Below, in pieces: positions 7,569-16,620 of a DNA stretch of 34,849 nucleotides. Location of the stretch: NCBI GenBank assembly GCA_028700095.1, contig JAQVTJ010000004.1:1-34849 (forward strand), given 5' to 3'. Position numbers and translations under genes: made by a program. Positions within the stretch are counted from its first letter, which is position 1; the number at the start of each line of letters is the position of its first letter. The notes under the pieces are model-generated. The model had not been told where the DNA came from and made no database searches. It saw only the letters and a list, made by a program, of their open reading frames with translations. The stretch is from Methanobacterium sp. (GTDB lineage: Archaea; Methanobacteriota; Methanobacteria; Methanobacteriales; Methanobacteriaceae).

Positions 7569-8351
7569 TTATTCTCCCTCAGAATTATCTTTATCCATAA
7601 TTTCTTTTGCTAATTTTAAATATGCCTTTGAACCACTCGATTCATTATCATAGATTATACAGGGTTTACCATGGCTTGGTGCTTCTGCTAGTGTTACATT
7701 TCTGGGAATGGTTGTTTTAAAAATATTTTCACTTGTTCCAAAATAGTTTTTAACACTACTATAAACATCTCTTCCGAGTCTTGTTCTAGAATCATATAAT
7801 GTTAGAAGTATGCCTTTTATAGGTGATGGGCTTTTCAGTCTTCTTTCAACTAATTTGATTGTTTCTAAAAGATCAACCATGCCTTCTAATGCATAAAATT
7901 CTGCTTGTATGGGTATTAAAATACTGTCTGTTGCAACAAGACAGTTTATTGTTAATATGCCCAATGATGGAGGTACATCTATAAATATATAATCATATTC
8001 TTCATAAATTTCTTCAATTGCAGTGTCTAGTATTGTGTGATAGCCAACTTCTTTACTTAATTCAATCTCTGCTCCGCTTAATGCAATGTTACTTGGAATA
8101 ACCTCTAAATCTGATATTTCAGTGTTTAAAATAGTGTCTTTTATATTAGTTTCACCTGTTAAAACTGAATATATGGTCTTTGTGACTTTATTTTTTTCAA
8201 TTCCCATACCTGTTGTTGCATTACCTTGTGGATCCATATCTATAACTAAAACTTTCTTACCATAAATTGCAAGAGCTGCTGCTAGATTCACAGCTGTTGT
8301 TGTTTTACCACAACCACCCTTTTGGTTTAGTATTGCTATTATTTCTGTCAT
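7569..8351 (-). CDS. parA: ParA/Soj-family partition ATPase
   Basis: ParA ATPases bind nonspecific DNA in the ATP form and move or position DNA cargo when a partner triggers hydrolysis. The 260-residue product has the deviant Walker A KGGCGKTTTA (residues 11-20, with the signature lysine), the A' segment VIDMDPQGNATTGMG, and the Walker B-like DYIFIDVPPSLGILTINCL. It then has IPIQAEFYALEGM, typical of chromosomal ParA/Soj. There is no N-terminal helix-turn-helix, so it is the short type that usually does not repress its own promoter alone. ATG 8351 is preceded by GGAG at 11 nt. The ParB-like gene follows without a gap. TTATAAGTT-type inverted repeats lie over its predicted transcription start. 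Confidence 0.93.
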   Translation of the reverse strand: MTEIIAILNQKGGCGKTTTAVNLAAALAIYGKKVLVIDMDPQGNATTGMGIEKNKVTKTIYSVLTGETNIKDTILNTEISDLEVIPSNIALSGAEIELSKEVGYHTILDTAIEEIYEEYDYIFIDVPPSLGILTINCLVATDSILIPIQAEFYALEGMVDLLETIKLVERRLKSPSPIKGILLTLYDSRTRLGRDVYSSVKNYFGTSENIFKTTIPRNVTLAEAPSHGKPCIIYDNESSGSKAYLKLAKEIMDKDNSEGE

Positions 8352-8375
8352 ATTAATGTCTTCTCCAATTAATTT

Positions 8376-8404
8376 GTTATAAGTTTTAAATTATAACTTA
8401 TAAC
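8376..8404 (-). promoter_or_regulatory. Operator-like inverted and direct repeats in front of parA
   Basis: GTTATAAGTT (8376-8385) and its inverted copy AACTTATAAC (8395-8404) are separated by 9 bp. The right arm is part of a direct repeat TTATAAC-TTATAAC (8391-8404). The arms match the half-sites of the palindromes at 7111 and 26187, but the spacing is wider. The element lies between the TATA-like box at 8417-8424 and the parA ATG, about where transcription should start, so a protein bound here would be expected to block initiation. This suggests autoregulation of the parA operon. Confidence 0.6.
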
Positions 8405-8416
8405 TTAATATAATTG

Positions 8417-8424
8417 TTTATAAA
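8417..8424 (-). promoter_or_regulatory. TATA box of the parA operon
   Basis: On the minus strand TTTATAAA follows an A-rich BRE-like stretch (GAAAAA). The box lies about 70 bp upstream of the parA ATG. Transcription should begin roughly 27 bp downstream, near 8393, inside the inverted-repeat element. Confidence 0.5.
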
Positions 8425-8606
8425 TTTTTCTTTATTAGAATGGTTTAAATAAAAAAATAATATTTTTTTATTGATGATCTTTTAAGGATGTATTAGACCA
8501 TATTTTATAATATTCAATGTTAAAAGTAGGATATATTATAATTAATACTTTTTATTGTAAAATTATATTAAACAAGACTATACATATATTAATTGTGGTG
8601 TACACT

Positions 8607-8807
8607 ATGTCCAATAAAATATGTGTTAAATGTGAAGAATGTGGTTTTGTCAGGGATTTAAAAGGAGAAACCAGAGCTCTTGAAAAAGGATCTTATAATA
8701 GGCTTCGTTCAGGAAACAGAAGAAGTAATATTAAAGAGGAACCAGTTGAATCTCAGGGTAGATGTCCTGAATGTGGATGTATAGATTATGTATTAATATT
8801 AAAATAG
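8607..8807 (+). CDS. Small zinc-ribbon protein
   Basis: The 66-residue protein carries two CxxC knuckles: CVKCEECGF near the N-terminus and GRCPECGCIDYVLIL at the C-terminus. They would form one zinc ribbon around a basic, Arg/Ser-rich middle (YNRLRSGNRRSN). I start it at ATG 8607, preceded by GTGGTG, because the first cysteine pair then falls at residues 6-9 as in small archaeal zinc ribbons. The same frame is open from 8517, but that extension is hydrophobic and low in complexity. Such proteins often bind nucleic acid or transcription and ribosome components; no specific function can be assigned. It is divergent from parA. Confidence 0.75.
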   Translation: MSNKICVKCEECGFVRDLKGETRALEKGSYNRLRSGNRRSNIKEEPVESQGRCPECGCIDYVLILK

Positions 8808-8985
8808 GAATTTAAAGGTTTTATTTATAAAAAAAATATTATAATTTCCTATTAATATTTTTTTTTTATATTTTATTAATTAATTCAGGAATAGTTTATT
8901 AGCCTATTATTAGTTTTTTTTCTATTATATAGGGTTTAGGTTTTTATTTTGTTAAAATATATAAAAAAAATAAAAAGATTAGAAG

Positions 8986-10830
8986 TTAAAAAGTAACTCT
9001 GTTTGCTAGTTTTATTGGTAGTGGTAGTTTTCTGAATGGCATTTCAGTTGTTTCTTCATGGATTTTATTAATTAGATCATTAATTTCCATTATGATCTTT
9101 TCATTGGTTTCACGAATATTAACTGTTAATGTTCCTTCTTCTTCAAGTTCTCTGTCTCCAATAACAATTACATAGGGTATCCATTCTCCTCCTGCATTTC
9201 TAATTTTTTTACCAACTGTTTCATGGCGGTCATCAATATCTACCCTTATGTTTTGGTCTTTTATTTGTTTGGCAAGTTGTTGGGATCTTTCTATATGTCT
9301 TTCAGCTATTGGAATAATTCTAACTTGTGTTGGGATAAGCCATACTGGTAGCATTGGAGGTTTTTCCTTTTTATCAACTGCACTTTTTTCTAATAAACTA
9401 CATATAACTCTTTCAATACTTCCAGTGGGGCTGCAATGGATGATAATTGGATTTATTTCAACCTCTTCTTGGTTTATATATGTAATTCCGAATCTTTCCC
9501 CACTTTCCACATCAATTTGGATTGTTGGATTTTCAATAGGTCTTCCGAGATAATCTATTGCTGCAAAGTCCATTTTAGCAGTCCAATAATGTTTTCTTTC
9601 TGGTAAAATTTCAAGTAATACGGGTTTACCTATTTTATCTGAAGTAGAATAGACCCAGTCCTTATTTTCTTTTAAGAAATCTTTTGTGGCTCTCATAATA
9701 ACTTCATAGTTTACGCCTAGATCAATTCCTGTTTGTTTACACATTGCTATTTGCTTATCAAATTCTTGCATTGACTGATTAATATCTGCACAAACAGTAT
9801 GAAGGTCCGGCATTGTAAATCCTCGAAGCCTTTTAAGACCAACAACCTCACCTTTTTTCTCTAAACGGAAGCTGTAGGTTGAAAGTTCATATATTCCAAT
9901 TGGAAGATTTTTCCAGGTTAAAAATGAATCTGAAAGTACTCTGAAAGCTCCGAAACAACATGCATATCTAAGCATAAGTTGTTTATTTTTTGTACCCATA
10001 CGATATTGGCGTTCACCAAACTTTTCTGCATGGACCCTTATTGCATAATCTGAAAGATCATACATTATTGGAGTTTCAACAGGCATTGCTCCTCTTTCAG
10101 TAACTAGGTTATAAACATAATCAGATAACAGATCCCTTATAAGCCTACCTTTAGGATACCATCTAAGATGTCCTACATCTGCTGAAGGTTCATAGTCTGC
10201 TAATTTCTTCTTTCTCATTAATTTTACATGTGGAGGTTCTTCACCTGATGATTCTAATCTTCCAAGTTCATAATCAACAAGTTTTTTAAGATCATTTTCC
10301 TTATAATTAAATTCATCAATATCTATAATTTTTCCTTCACTAAGAATATAGAATTCAGATTTTTCTAATTCAGCTTCTTTATTATCAACAACTGCTTCTT
10401 TATCTTTTTCAGTGGTTATGGTCCGTGAAAGTTCTGAAAGAGGATGGCCTTTACAGGATATTTCAAATGATTTATACCATCCAAAAGGAACTCTTTTAAC
10501 ATCTAAACCTAATTTTTCAAGACTAATTTCCATATCTATAAGTATTTTCTTTGCTGCATCAGGAGTGCTTAAAGATGAGCTTAGATGTGCATAGGGATAT
10601 ATGGCCACGTTTTGTGCACCTACTTTTTTATACACATTATTTATTTCATTAACAGCATTTTCTACTACTGTTTCCATGTCACTTTCATCTTCTTTTTCAA
10701 CTGCTGTGAAAACAACTAATGTATTTTCATAAATCCCTTCTTTCTTATCATCTTCTATTTTTTCTGCTATCCCTGTTTTAGATTTGGTTTTATATTTCAA
10801 ATAATCAGAGTGAATTAAAAGTATTCTCAT
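8986..10830 (-). CDS. thrS: Threonyl-tRNA synthetase, archaeal type
   Basis: ThrRS charges tRNA-Thr with threonine. The 614-residue protein starts with the archaeal editing domain (about 1-145, DTD-like, beginning MRILLIHSDYLKYKT) instead of the bacterial TGS/editing arrangement. The class II catalytic core follows with its zinc ligands C291 or C292 (RYACCFGAFR), H344 (PDLHTVC) and H465 (IIIHCSPTGS). The C-terminal anticodon-binding domain starts near residue 495 (VWLIPTQVRIIPI). Length and start agree with the family. ATG 10830 is preceded by GGGTGG. The gene is transcribed alone, divergent from ilvD across 477 bp of AT-rich DNA. No T-box or structured leader is visible, as expected for an archaeon. 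Confidence 0.97.
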   Translation of the reverse strand: MRILLIHSDYLKYKTKSKTGIAEKIEDDKKEGIYENTLVVFTAVEKEDESDMETVVENAVNEINNVYKKVGAQNVAIYPYAHLSSSLSTPDAAKKILIDMEISLEKLGLDVKRVPFGWYKSFEISCKGHPLSELSRTITTEKDKEAVVDNKEAELEKSEFYILSEGKIIDIDEFNYKENDLKKLVDYELGRLESSGEEPPHVKLMRKKKLADYEPSADVGHLRWYPKGRLIRDLLSDYVYNLVTERGAMPVETPIMYDLSDYAIRVHAEKFGERQYRMGTKNKQLMLRYACCFGAFRVLSDSFLTWKNLPIGIYELSTYSFRLEKKGEVVGLKRLRGFTMPDLHTVCADINQSMQEFDKQIAMCKQTGIDLGVNYEVIMRATKDFLKENKDWVYSTSDKIGKPVLLEILPERKHYWTAKMDFAAIDYLGRPIENPTIQIDVESGERFGITYINQEEVEINPIIIHCSPTGSIERVICSLLEKSAVDKKEKPPMLPVWLIPTQVRIIPIAERHIERSQQLAKQIKDQNIRVDIDDRHETVGKKIRNAGGEWIPYVIVIGDRELEEEGTLTVNIRETNEKIIMEINDLINKIHEETTEMPFRKLPLPIKLANRVTF

Positions 10831-11307
10831 TTATACCACCCTTTTATCTTTCGATAAAAATTTATTATTATCTGGATATTATATTTTCTACTAATAGTTT
10901 GACAATTTTTTTTATTAAAATATTAACATATAATTTATATTTGAATTAATATTAAATAATATTCTTTAGATATAATTTGGTTTTCAATTAATATTACTAT
11001 ATAAATTGATAATGAAATATTATTCTTTTATTAGATATATAATTCAAATATATCATTTCTATCTAATTAAATTAGGAAAAATAAATAATTTGTTACTTTA
11101 TCATGCATGCAGTTAATAGAATAATTTTGATTAAATATATAGTTTCATCCAAGTTTTTTTTTATTTATTTAACTATATAATAATGTTAATGATAATTATA
11201 AATGCTTTATTTTCCTATATTATAATATTTGATTAAAATAATAATATATTATGATATAATATGAAATTTCTAAATTTGTTTTAAATAATTTATTTTGGTG
11301 AAATATA
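10831..11307. other. Intergenic promoter region between thrS and ilvD
   Basis: The 477 bp are almost pure A/T and hold the divergent promoters of thrS and ilvD. Many TATA-like runs exist, so I cannot single out a true box. The GC-containing ATGCATGCA near 11103 is a short palindrome and might be an operator. No small gene, RNA gene or repeat array is visible. Confidence 0.5.
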
Positions 11308-12963
11308 ATGAGAAGTGATACTATTAAAAAGGGTTTTCAAAGAGCACCTCACAGATCCCTTTTGAAAGCATGTGGAGTAACAGATCAAGAAATGGACCGT
11401 CCTTTTATAGGAGTTGTAAACAGTTTTACAGACATGGTACCCGGCCATATACATCTTAATTCAATAGCTGAAGCAGTTAAAACAGGAATAAATAATGTTG
11501 GAGGATTGGCATTTGAATTTAATACCATGGCTATTTGTGATGGGATTGCAATGAACCATGAAGGTATGCGTTATTCATTAGCTTCCAGGGAAATTGTTGC
11601 AGATACAGTGGAAAGTGTTGCTATGGCCCATCAGTTTGATGGTTTGGTGTTAATTCCAACTTGTGACAAAATAGTTCCAGGTATGCTTATGGCTGCTGCG
11701 AGATTAGATATTCCATCAATAGTTGTTACAGGGGGGCCTATGCTTCCAGGAGAGTTTAAAGGCAAACTTGTTGATCTTATAAGTGTTTATGAAGCGGTTG
11801 GAGCGGTTTCGGCAGGTAAAATGAGTGAAGAAGATTTATATGAACTAGAACAATGTGCATGTCCAGGGCCAGGTTCATGTGCTGGTCTTTTCACAGCCAA
11901 TACAATGGCATGTATTACAGAAACCATTGGAATGAGTTTACCATACTGTGCAACCACCCATGCAGTTGCAGGTAAAAAGATAAGAATAGCCAGAGAATCT
12001 GGTGAACAGATATTAAATTTAATAAAAAAGAATATAACACCTTCAATGATAATGACACAAAATGCATTTGAAAATGCAGTGGCTGTAGATATGGCACTTG
12101 GAGGTTCGTCAAACACAACATTACATGTACCTGCAATTGCCAATGAACTTTCAGAGAAAGGAGTGGTAGTGGATTTACAGCTCTTTGATGATTTAAGTAA
12201 GAAAATCCCACATATAACATCTATAAGTCCGGCTGGAGTACATAGTATGTTGGATTTAGATAAAGCTGGAGGAATACCTGGAGTTCTTAAAGTTTTAGAT
12301 GATAAATTAGATATGAATACTCTTACATGTACTGGTGATACTCTTAAGGAAAATATAAAAGATGCAAAGGTTTTGGATACAAATGTGATAAGATCTCTTG
12401 ATAATCCAATACATTCTGAAGGAGGAATTGCAGTTCTTAAGGGAAATTTAGCACCCAAAGGATCTGTAATTAAACAAGGCGCTGTTAAAACAGAGATGAT
12501 GAAACATGAAGGTCCTGCAAAGGTTTATGATAGTGAAGAAGATTGTGTTAAATCTATTTTTAAAGGAGAAATTAATGAAGGAGATGTGATTGTAATTCGT
12601 TATGAAGGTCCTAAAGGAGGTCCTGGTATGAGGGAAATGTTAAATCCTACTTCTGCAATAGCAGGAATGGAAATAAAATCTGTTGCACTTATTACAGATG
12701 GCAGATTCTCAGGAGGCACACGAGGACCTTGTGTTGGCCATATATCCCCTGAAGCAATGGCAGACGGTCCATTAGCTGCTGTGAAAAATGGAGATAATAT
12801 TAAAATAGATATTCCAAATAGAATCTTAGAATTAGATGTTACTGATACTGAAATTAAAAAAAGAATTAAAAATGCAATTAAACCTAATAGAAAGGTTAAA
12901 GGATGTCTTGCAAGATATATGAAATTAGCCACATCAGCTGATGAGGGAGCAGTTTTAAGATAG
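11308..12963 (+). CDS. ilvD: Dihydroxy-acid dehydratase
   Basis: IlvD dehydrates 2,3-dihydroxy-isovalerate and 2,3-dihydroxy-3-methylvalerate to the keto acids of valine and isoleucine. The 551-residue protein has the family start (KKGFQRAPHRSLLKACG) and three conserved cysteines expected to hold the Fe-S cluster: C77 (NTMAICDGIAM), C119 (PTCDKIVPGML) and C191 (CACPGPGSCAGLF). Near the C-terminus is TDGRFSGGTRGPCVGHISPE, with the catalytic serine region. ATG 11308 is preceded by GGTGA. The signal peptidase gene starts 12 bp after its stop, so the two may be co-transcribed. It stands apart from ilvBNC, which lies 5.3 kb downstream on the same strand. Confidence 0.97.
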   Translation: MRSDTIKKGFQRAPHRSLLKACGVTDQEMDRPFIGVVNSFTDMVPGHIHLNSIAEAVKTGINNVGGLAFEFNTMAICDGIAMNHEGMRYSLASREIVADTVESVAMAHQFDGLVLIPTCDKIVPGMLMAAARLDIPSIVVTGGPMLPGEFKGKLVDLISVYEAVGAVSAGKMSEEDLYELEQCACPGPGSCAGLFTANTMACITETIGMSLPYCATTHAVAGKKIRIARESGEQILNLIKKNITPSMIMTQNAFENAVAVDMALGGSSNTTLHVPAIANELSEKGVVVDLQLFDDLSKKIPHITSISPAGVHSMLDLDKAGGIPGVLKVLDDKLDMNTLTCTGDTLKENIKDAKVLDTNVIRSLDNPIHSEGGIAVLKGNLAPKGSVIKQGAVKTEMMKHEGPAKVYDSEEDCVKSIFKGEINEGDVIVIRYEGPKGGPGMREMLNPTSAIAGMEIKSVALITDGRFSGGTRGPCVGHISPEAMADGPLAAVKNGDNIKIDIPNRILELDVTDTEIKKRIKNAIKPNRKVKGCLARYMKLATSADEGAVLR

Positions 12964-12975
12964 GAGTATAATATA

Positions 12976-13401
12976 ATGTCTAATACCCGGGAAATATTAA
13001 GTTACATTGCAATAATTATTATAGGAATAATTATAGCTCAACATATGAATGTTGTGGTTTCTGGAAGTATGGAACCTGTTTTTTATCGTGGTGATATTGT
13101 TGTAATAGAAAAAACAGATTTTTTAGGTATAAATGAAATTAATCCAGATAATTTAAAAATTGGAGACATAATTGTCTACAATGCCACCTGGTTCCCTGAA
13201 CCGGTTATACATAGAATTATAGCCACAGATACAAATTCCAATGGAACACCATATTATACAACAAAGGGTGATAATAATAAAGTACCAGATCCTGCACCTG
13301 TTTATCATAACCAAGTATTGGCAAAAGTAGTTAGTATAGGTAATATACCATTTATAATACCAAAAATAGGATATTTAACAGTTTGGATAAGAGGTTTATA
13401 A
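12976..13401 (+). CDS. Archaeal/ER-type signal peptidase I
   Basis: The 141-residue membrane protein removes signal peptides of exported proteins. One N-terminal transmembrane helix (about 7-22, LSYIAIIIIGIIIAQH) anchors it. The catalytic serine is S31 in VSGSMEPVF. The general base is H79 (PVIHRII) instead of the bacterial lysine, which places it with Sec11-type enzymes. D99 and D105 (TKGDNN, PDPAPV) complete the usual set. GGAG lies just upstream of ATG 12976. It is short compared with bacterial LepB but normal for methanogens. Placement behind ilvD is probably incidental. Confidence 0.92.
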   Translation: MSNTREILSYIAIIIIGIIIAQHMNVVVSGSMEPVFYRGDIVVIEKTDFLGINEINPDNLKIGDIIVYNATWFPEPVIHRIIATDTNSNGTPYYTTKGDNNKVPDPAPVYHNQVLAKVVSIGNIPFIIPKIGYLTVWIRGL

Positions 13402-13506
13402 ATTTTATCCATAAATAGTTGTTATAAATAGAAAATAAACCATTTTATATCCTATTTATTAATAGAATATGAGTTTATAGATATTAAATATAATAGGTGA
13501 ATTTTA

Positions 13507-15192
13507 ATGTACAGAATTTTAATGTCAGAATCAATTAAAGCACTTGAAGAAGCTATTAACAATCTTGGTTGGGAGGTTCCAGATATTAGAATTGAACAAC
13601 CACCAAACCCTGATTTAGGAGATGTTGCAAGTTCAGTGTCATTTCAACTTGCTAAAAAACTTAAAAGATCCCCCATGGATATTACCAATGATATTCTTGG
13701 TGTTTTAAAGACTCCTGATATATTTAAAAGGGTAGATTCTAAAGGGCCGTATATTAATTTCTTTGTTGATAATAATAAATTCTCAAAAATTGTTTTAAGT
13801 TCTATTAATGAAGATTATGGACAATTACAAGATAAAAATATGAAAGTAATTGTTGAACATACATCAGCCAATCCAAATGGACCATTACACATAGGACATA
13901 TAAGAAATTCTGTAATTGGAGATTCTCTTGGACGTGTTTTAAAATCCGCAGGATATGATGTTGAAACACAATATTATGTAAATGATATGGGAAGACAAAT
14001 TGCTATGATTGTCTGGGGAATTTTAAATCATGTTTATCAAATGGATCCCCATGGAAAACCTGATCATGAAATTGGAAAATTATATTTTGAAGTGAATGAA
14101 AGATTACGTGCAAATCCTGATCTTAAATTAGAGATAAGCGCATTATTAAAATGTTATGAAAAGGGTAGTGATAATGAGCTTGAAAAACATTTTGAAAATG
14201 TTGTTAAAGAATGTCTTCAGGGTGTATCAATCACTTCCGCCAGGCTCAATGTGGAACATGATGCATTTATATGGGAAAGTCGGTTCATTAAAAATGGTAG
14301 TGTTGCAAGAATATTAAAAGATCTTGACCCTTACACTGAGAAGAATGAAGTTGTCTATATGGACTTGGAGAAATATGGTATTGAAAAAGAACTTATACTC
14401 ATACGTTCTGATGGAACTTCACTTTATTCCACAAGAGATCTTGCATATCATTTTGAAAAATTTGAAAACTCTGATATTTCAATAGATATTCTTGGATCAG
14501 ATCATAAATTAGCATTAGATCAGCTTGGTATAGCTCTTGAACTTGTTGGTGCAAAAAAACCTGAAATAATATTTTATGAATTTATAACACTTCCCGAGGG
14601 ATCAATGTCAACTAGAAAAGGAGTTTTTATAAGTGTTGATGATTTAATGGAAGAAGCTGTTATAAGGGCTATGAATGAAATTGAAAAAAGAAGATCTGAT
14701 CTTAGTAAATCTGAACGTTTGATAATTGCTGAACAAATAGGAATAGGTGCAATCAGATATTTTATAGCTAGATTATCACCTGAAAAACATATAATTTTTA
14801 AATGGGATGAAGCTTTAAGTTTTGAACGTGGCTGTGCATCTATACAATATTCCCATGCAAGAGCATGTAAATTATTAGAAAAAGCTAACTATAAAACAAA
14901 AGAAGCAGAGGATATAATGGATTTGGATCTTGAACATCCATTTGAAATTGAGCTTATAAAGATAATATCTAAATTCCCATATGTTATTGAAGAAGTTGCT
15001 AGAATAAAAAGAGTTCATAATATTGCACAGTACTCCCAAGATCTTGCAGGTGCATTTAATAAATTCTATAAATCAGTTCCAGTAATTGGATCTGATAAAG
15101 AAGATTTAAGACTTTTAATAGTAGATAAATCTAGAATTACAATACAAAATTGTCTTAAACTAATGGGTATTGAAGCACCACAATCCATGTAA
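13507..15192 (+). CDS. argS: Arginyl-tRNA synthetase
   Basis: ArgRS attaches arginine to tRNA-Arg. The 561-residue class I enzyme has the N-terminal add-1 domain, the HIGH motif at 128-131 (ANPNGPLHIGHIRNS), and MSTRKG (367-372) in the place of KMSKS. The typical C-terminal helical anticodon-binding domain starts near 430 (FERGCASIQYSHARACKLLE). ATG 13507 has an ideal GGTGA six to seven bases upstream, so I prefer it to the in-frame ATG five codons later. The gene has its own upstream region of 105 bp with TATA-like runs and a good hairpin/T-run terminator after it. Confidence 0.96.
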   Translation: MYRILMSESIKALEEAINNLGWEVPDIRIEQPPNPDLGDVASSVSFQLAKKLKRSPMDITNDILGVLKTPDIFKRVDSKGPYINFFVDNNKFSKIVLSSINEDYGQLQDKNMKVIVEHTSANPNGPLHIGHIRNSVIGDSLGRVLKSAGYDVETQYYVNDMGRQIAMIVWGILNHVYQMDPHGKPDHEIGKLYFEVNERLRANPDLKLEISALLKCYEKGSDNELEKHFENVVKECLQGVSITSARLNVEHDAFIWESRFIKNGSVARILKDLDPYTEKNEVVYMDLEKYGIEKELILIRSDGTSLYSTRDLAYHFEKFENSDISIDILGSDHKLALDQLGIALELVGAKKPEIIFYEFITLPEGSMSTRKGVFISVDDLMEEAVIRAMNEIEKRRSDLSKSERLIIAEQIGIGAIRYFIARLSPEKHIIFKWDEALSFERGCASIQYSHARACKLLEKANYKTKEAEDIMDLDLEHPFEIELIKIISKFPYVIEEVARIKRVHNIAQYSQDLAGAFNKFYKSVPVIGSDKEDLRLLIVDKSRITIQNCLKLMGIEAPQSM

Positions 15193-15225
15193 AAACCCTA
15201 AAGGGTTATGGTTTATAAAAAAAGT

Positions 15226-15279
15226 GGGATTTTTATAAAAATACTATTTTTAAGATCCCTTGATTTTTTTATTTTTTTT
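15226..15279 (+). terminator. Terminator after argS
   Basis: GGGAT (15226-15230) pairs with ATCCC (15255-15259), with an additional AT-rich inner stem (TTTTTATAAAAA). A long T-tract broken only by single A residues follows at 15263-15279. Confidence 0.5.
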
Positions 15280-15380
15280 AGTAAAATTTTATAAACAGTT
15301 TAGGGGTTTTAGATTTTGGATCCTATAATATTATTAACTTTAGCAATCTTTTCATCAACATATTACTAGGGTAAAACTTA

Positions 15381-15411
15381 AAATAAAAAACAGCCCTATA
15401 AATTCCCTGTT
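15381..15411 (-). terminator. Possible terminator after argF
   Basis: On the minus strand AACAG (15411-15407) can pair with CTGTT (15393-15389) around a 13-nt loop. TTTTTATTTT follows immediately. It lies about 20 bp past the argF stop and converges with the argS terminator. Confidence 0.35.
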
Positions 15412-15431
15412 AAATTTTGGGGCCTGAATTT

Positions 15432-16337
15432 TTATTTATTTAAAAGTTTGTAAAGTAGTGCAGCTTCTACATGCATCCTATTTTCTGCTTGATCCCAAAT
15501 AGCATATTGGGAGCTTTGCATTACTTCATCTGTAATTTCTTGGTCTCTGATAGCTGGAAGACAATGCATTACTATGGCATCGGGTTTTGCCTGTTTTAAA
15601 AGTTCCATATTAACTTGGTAGTCATTGAGATCAATTAAACGTTGTAATTTTTCAGCTTCATCACCCATACTAACCCAGACATCAGTATAGATAACATCTG
15701 CATTTTTCACTCCTTCATAAACATTACTTGTTATTTCAATATTGGAACCTGTTTCTTTGGCATATAATAAAGCTTTTTTAAATATTTCCTGGTCTGGTTC
15801 ATATCCTTCAGGACATACTACTGTTATATCCATACCTACAAGTGCACATGCAAGTAAAAGGGAATTACAAACATTATTTCCATCCCCTAAATATGTCATT
15901 TTAACATTATAACTATTTTTATATTCATAAACAGTAAATATATCTGTTATAGCCTGACATGGATGTTCTTTATCAGTTAAACCATTAATAACTGGTACGG
16001 ATGAGTTTTCTGCAAATAGAAGTACATCTTCATGTTTGATTGCTCTTATCATAACTCCTTCAACATATCTTGATAATACTTTAGCTGTATCTTCAATAAT
16101 CTCTCCACGACCTAATTGCATGTCAGAAGCAGATAGGTAAAGAGGATTGCCTCCCAGGTGTAACATTGCCACTTCAAATGATATTCTGGTTCTTGTAGAA
16201 GCTTTTTCAAATATCATTGCTAGTGTTTTGTTTTTTAAATGTTTTTTACCATGTGGATCAGCTTTAAATTTTGCTGTTAATTCTAGTATTTCAAATATAT
16301 CCTGTTCTGCATCAGTTATTGATAAAAGATGTTTCAT
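15432..16337 (-). CDS. argF: Ornithine carbamoyltransferase
   Basis: The enzyme makes citrulline from ornithine and carbamoyl phosphate in arginine synthesis. The 301-residue product has the carbamoyl-phosphate loop STRTR (47-51), HPCQAITD for the second carbamoyl-phosphate contact, the ornithine-side segment near VSMGDE, and the late HCLPA motif. I place the start at ATG 16337 because GGGAGG lies 9 nt upstream and the protein then begins MKHLLSITD like its relatives; a TTG six codons earlier contains the SD itself and is not a credible start. Convergent with argS. The 283 bp up to purD on the same strand probably contain its own promoter. Confidence 0.96.
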   Translation of the reverse strand: MKHLLSITDAEQDIFEILELTAKFKADPHGKKHLKNKTLAMIFEKASTRTRISFEVAMLHLGGNPLYLSASDMQLGRGEIIEDTAKVLSRYVEGVMIRAIKHEDVLLFAENSSVPVINGLTDKEHPCQAITDIFTVYEYKNSYNVKMTYLGDGNNVCNSLLLACALVGMDITVVCPEGYEPDQEIFKKALLYAKETGSNIEITSNVYEGVKNADVIYTDVWVSMGDEAEKLQRLIDLNDYQVNMELLKQAKPDAIVMHCLPAIRDQEITDEVMQSSQYAIWDQAENRMHVEAALLYKLLNK

Positions 16338-16620
16338 TTTACTTATACCTCCCAAAAAAAAATTTGAAGTTTATTCTTTTAAATAATTAAATTATCCTAT
16401 CCCTATACCTTGTATTTTTATAATCTGAAATTCTTGTAAAAGCTTTAATATATTTTATTTAGAAACTTGTTTTTATGGTGTATAATCTTTATATTTGTTA
16501 TAGTTTAAAGATTTGATAAATAAATTAAATCCCAATATTATTTTTTTTATTATTTTATATTATAAATTATTTTTAATATACTCTATAAGAAATTTTTATT
16601 TTTTTATATTAAATTATATA

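Noticed and set aside
11787..12458. Long open frame on the minus strand opposite ilvD (223 codons)
   Set aside because: It lies entirely within ilvD, has Ser/Ile/Phe-rich antisense composition and no SD; ilvD is unambiguous on the other strand.
15194..15207. AACCCTAAAGGGTT hairpin right after argS
   Set aside because: The stem is short and no T-tract follows; the hairpin at 15226-15259 followed by long T-runs is the better terminator.
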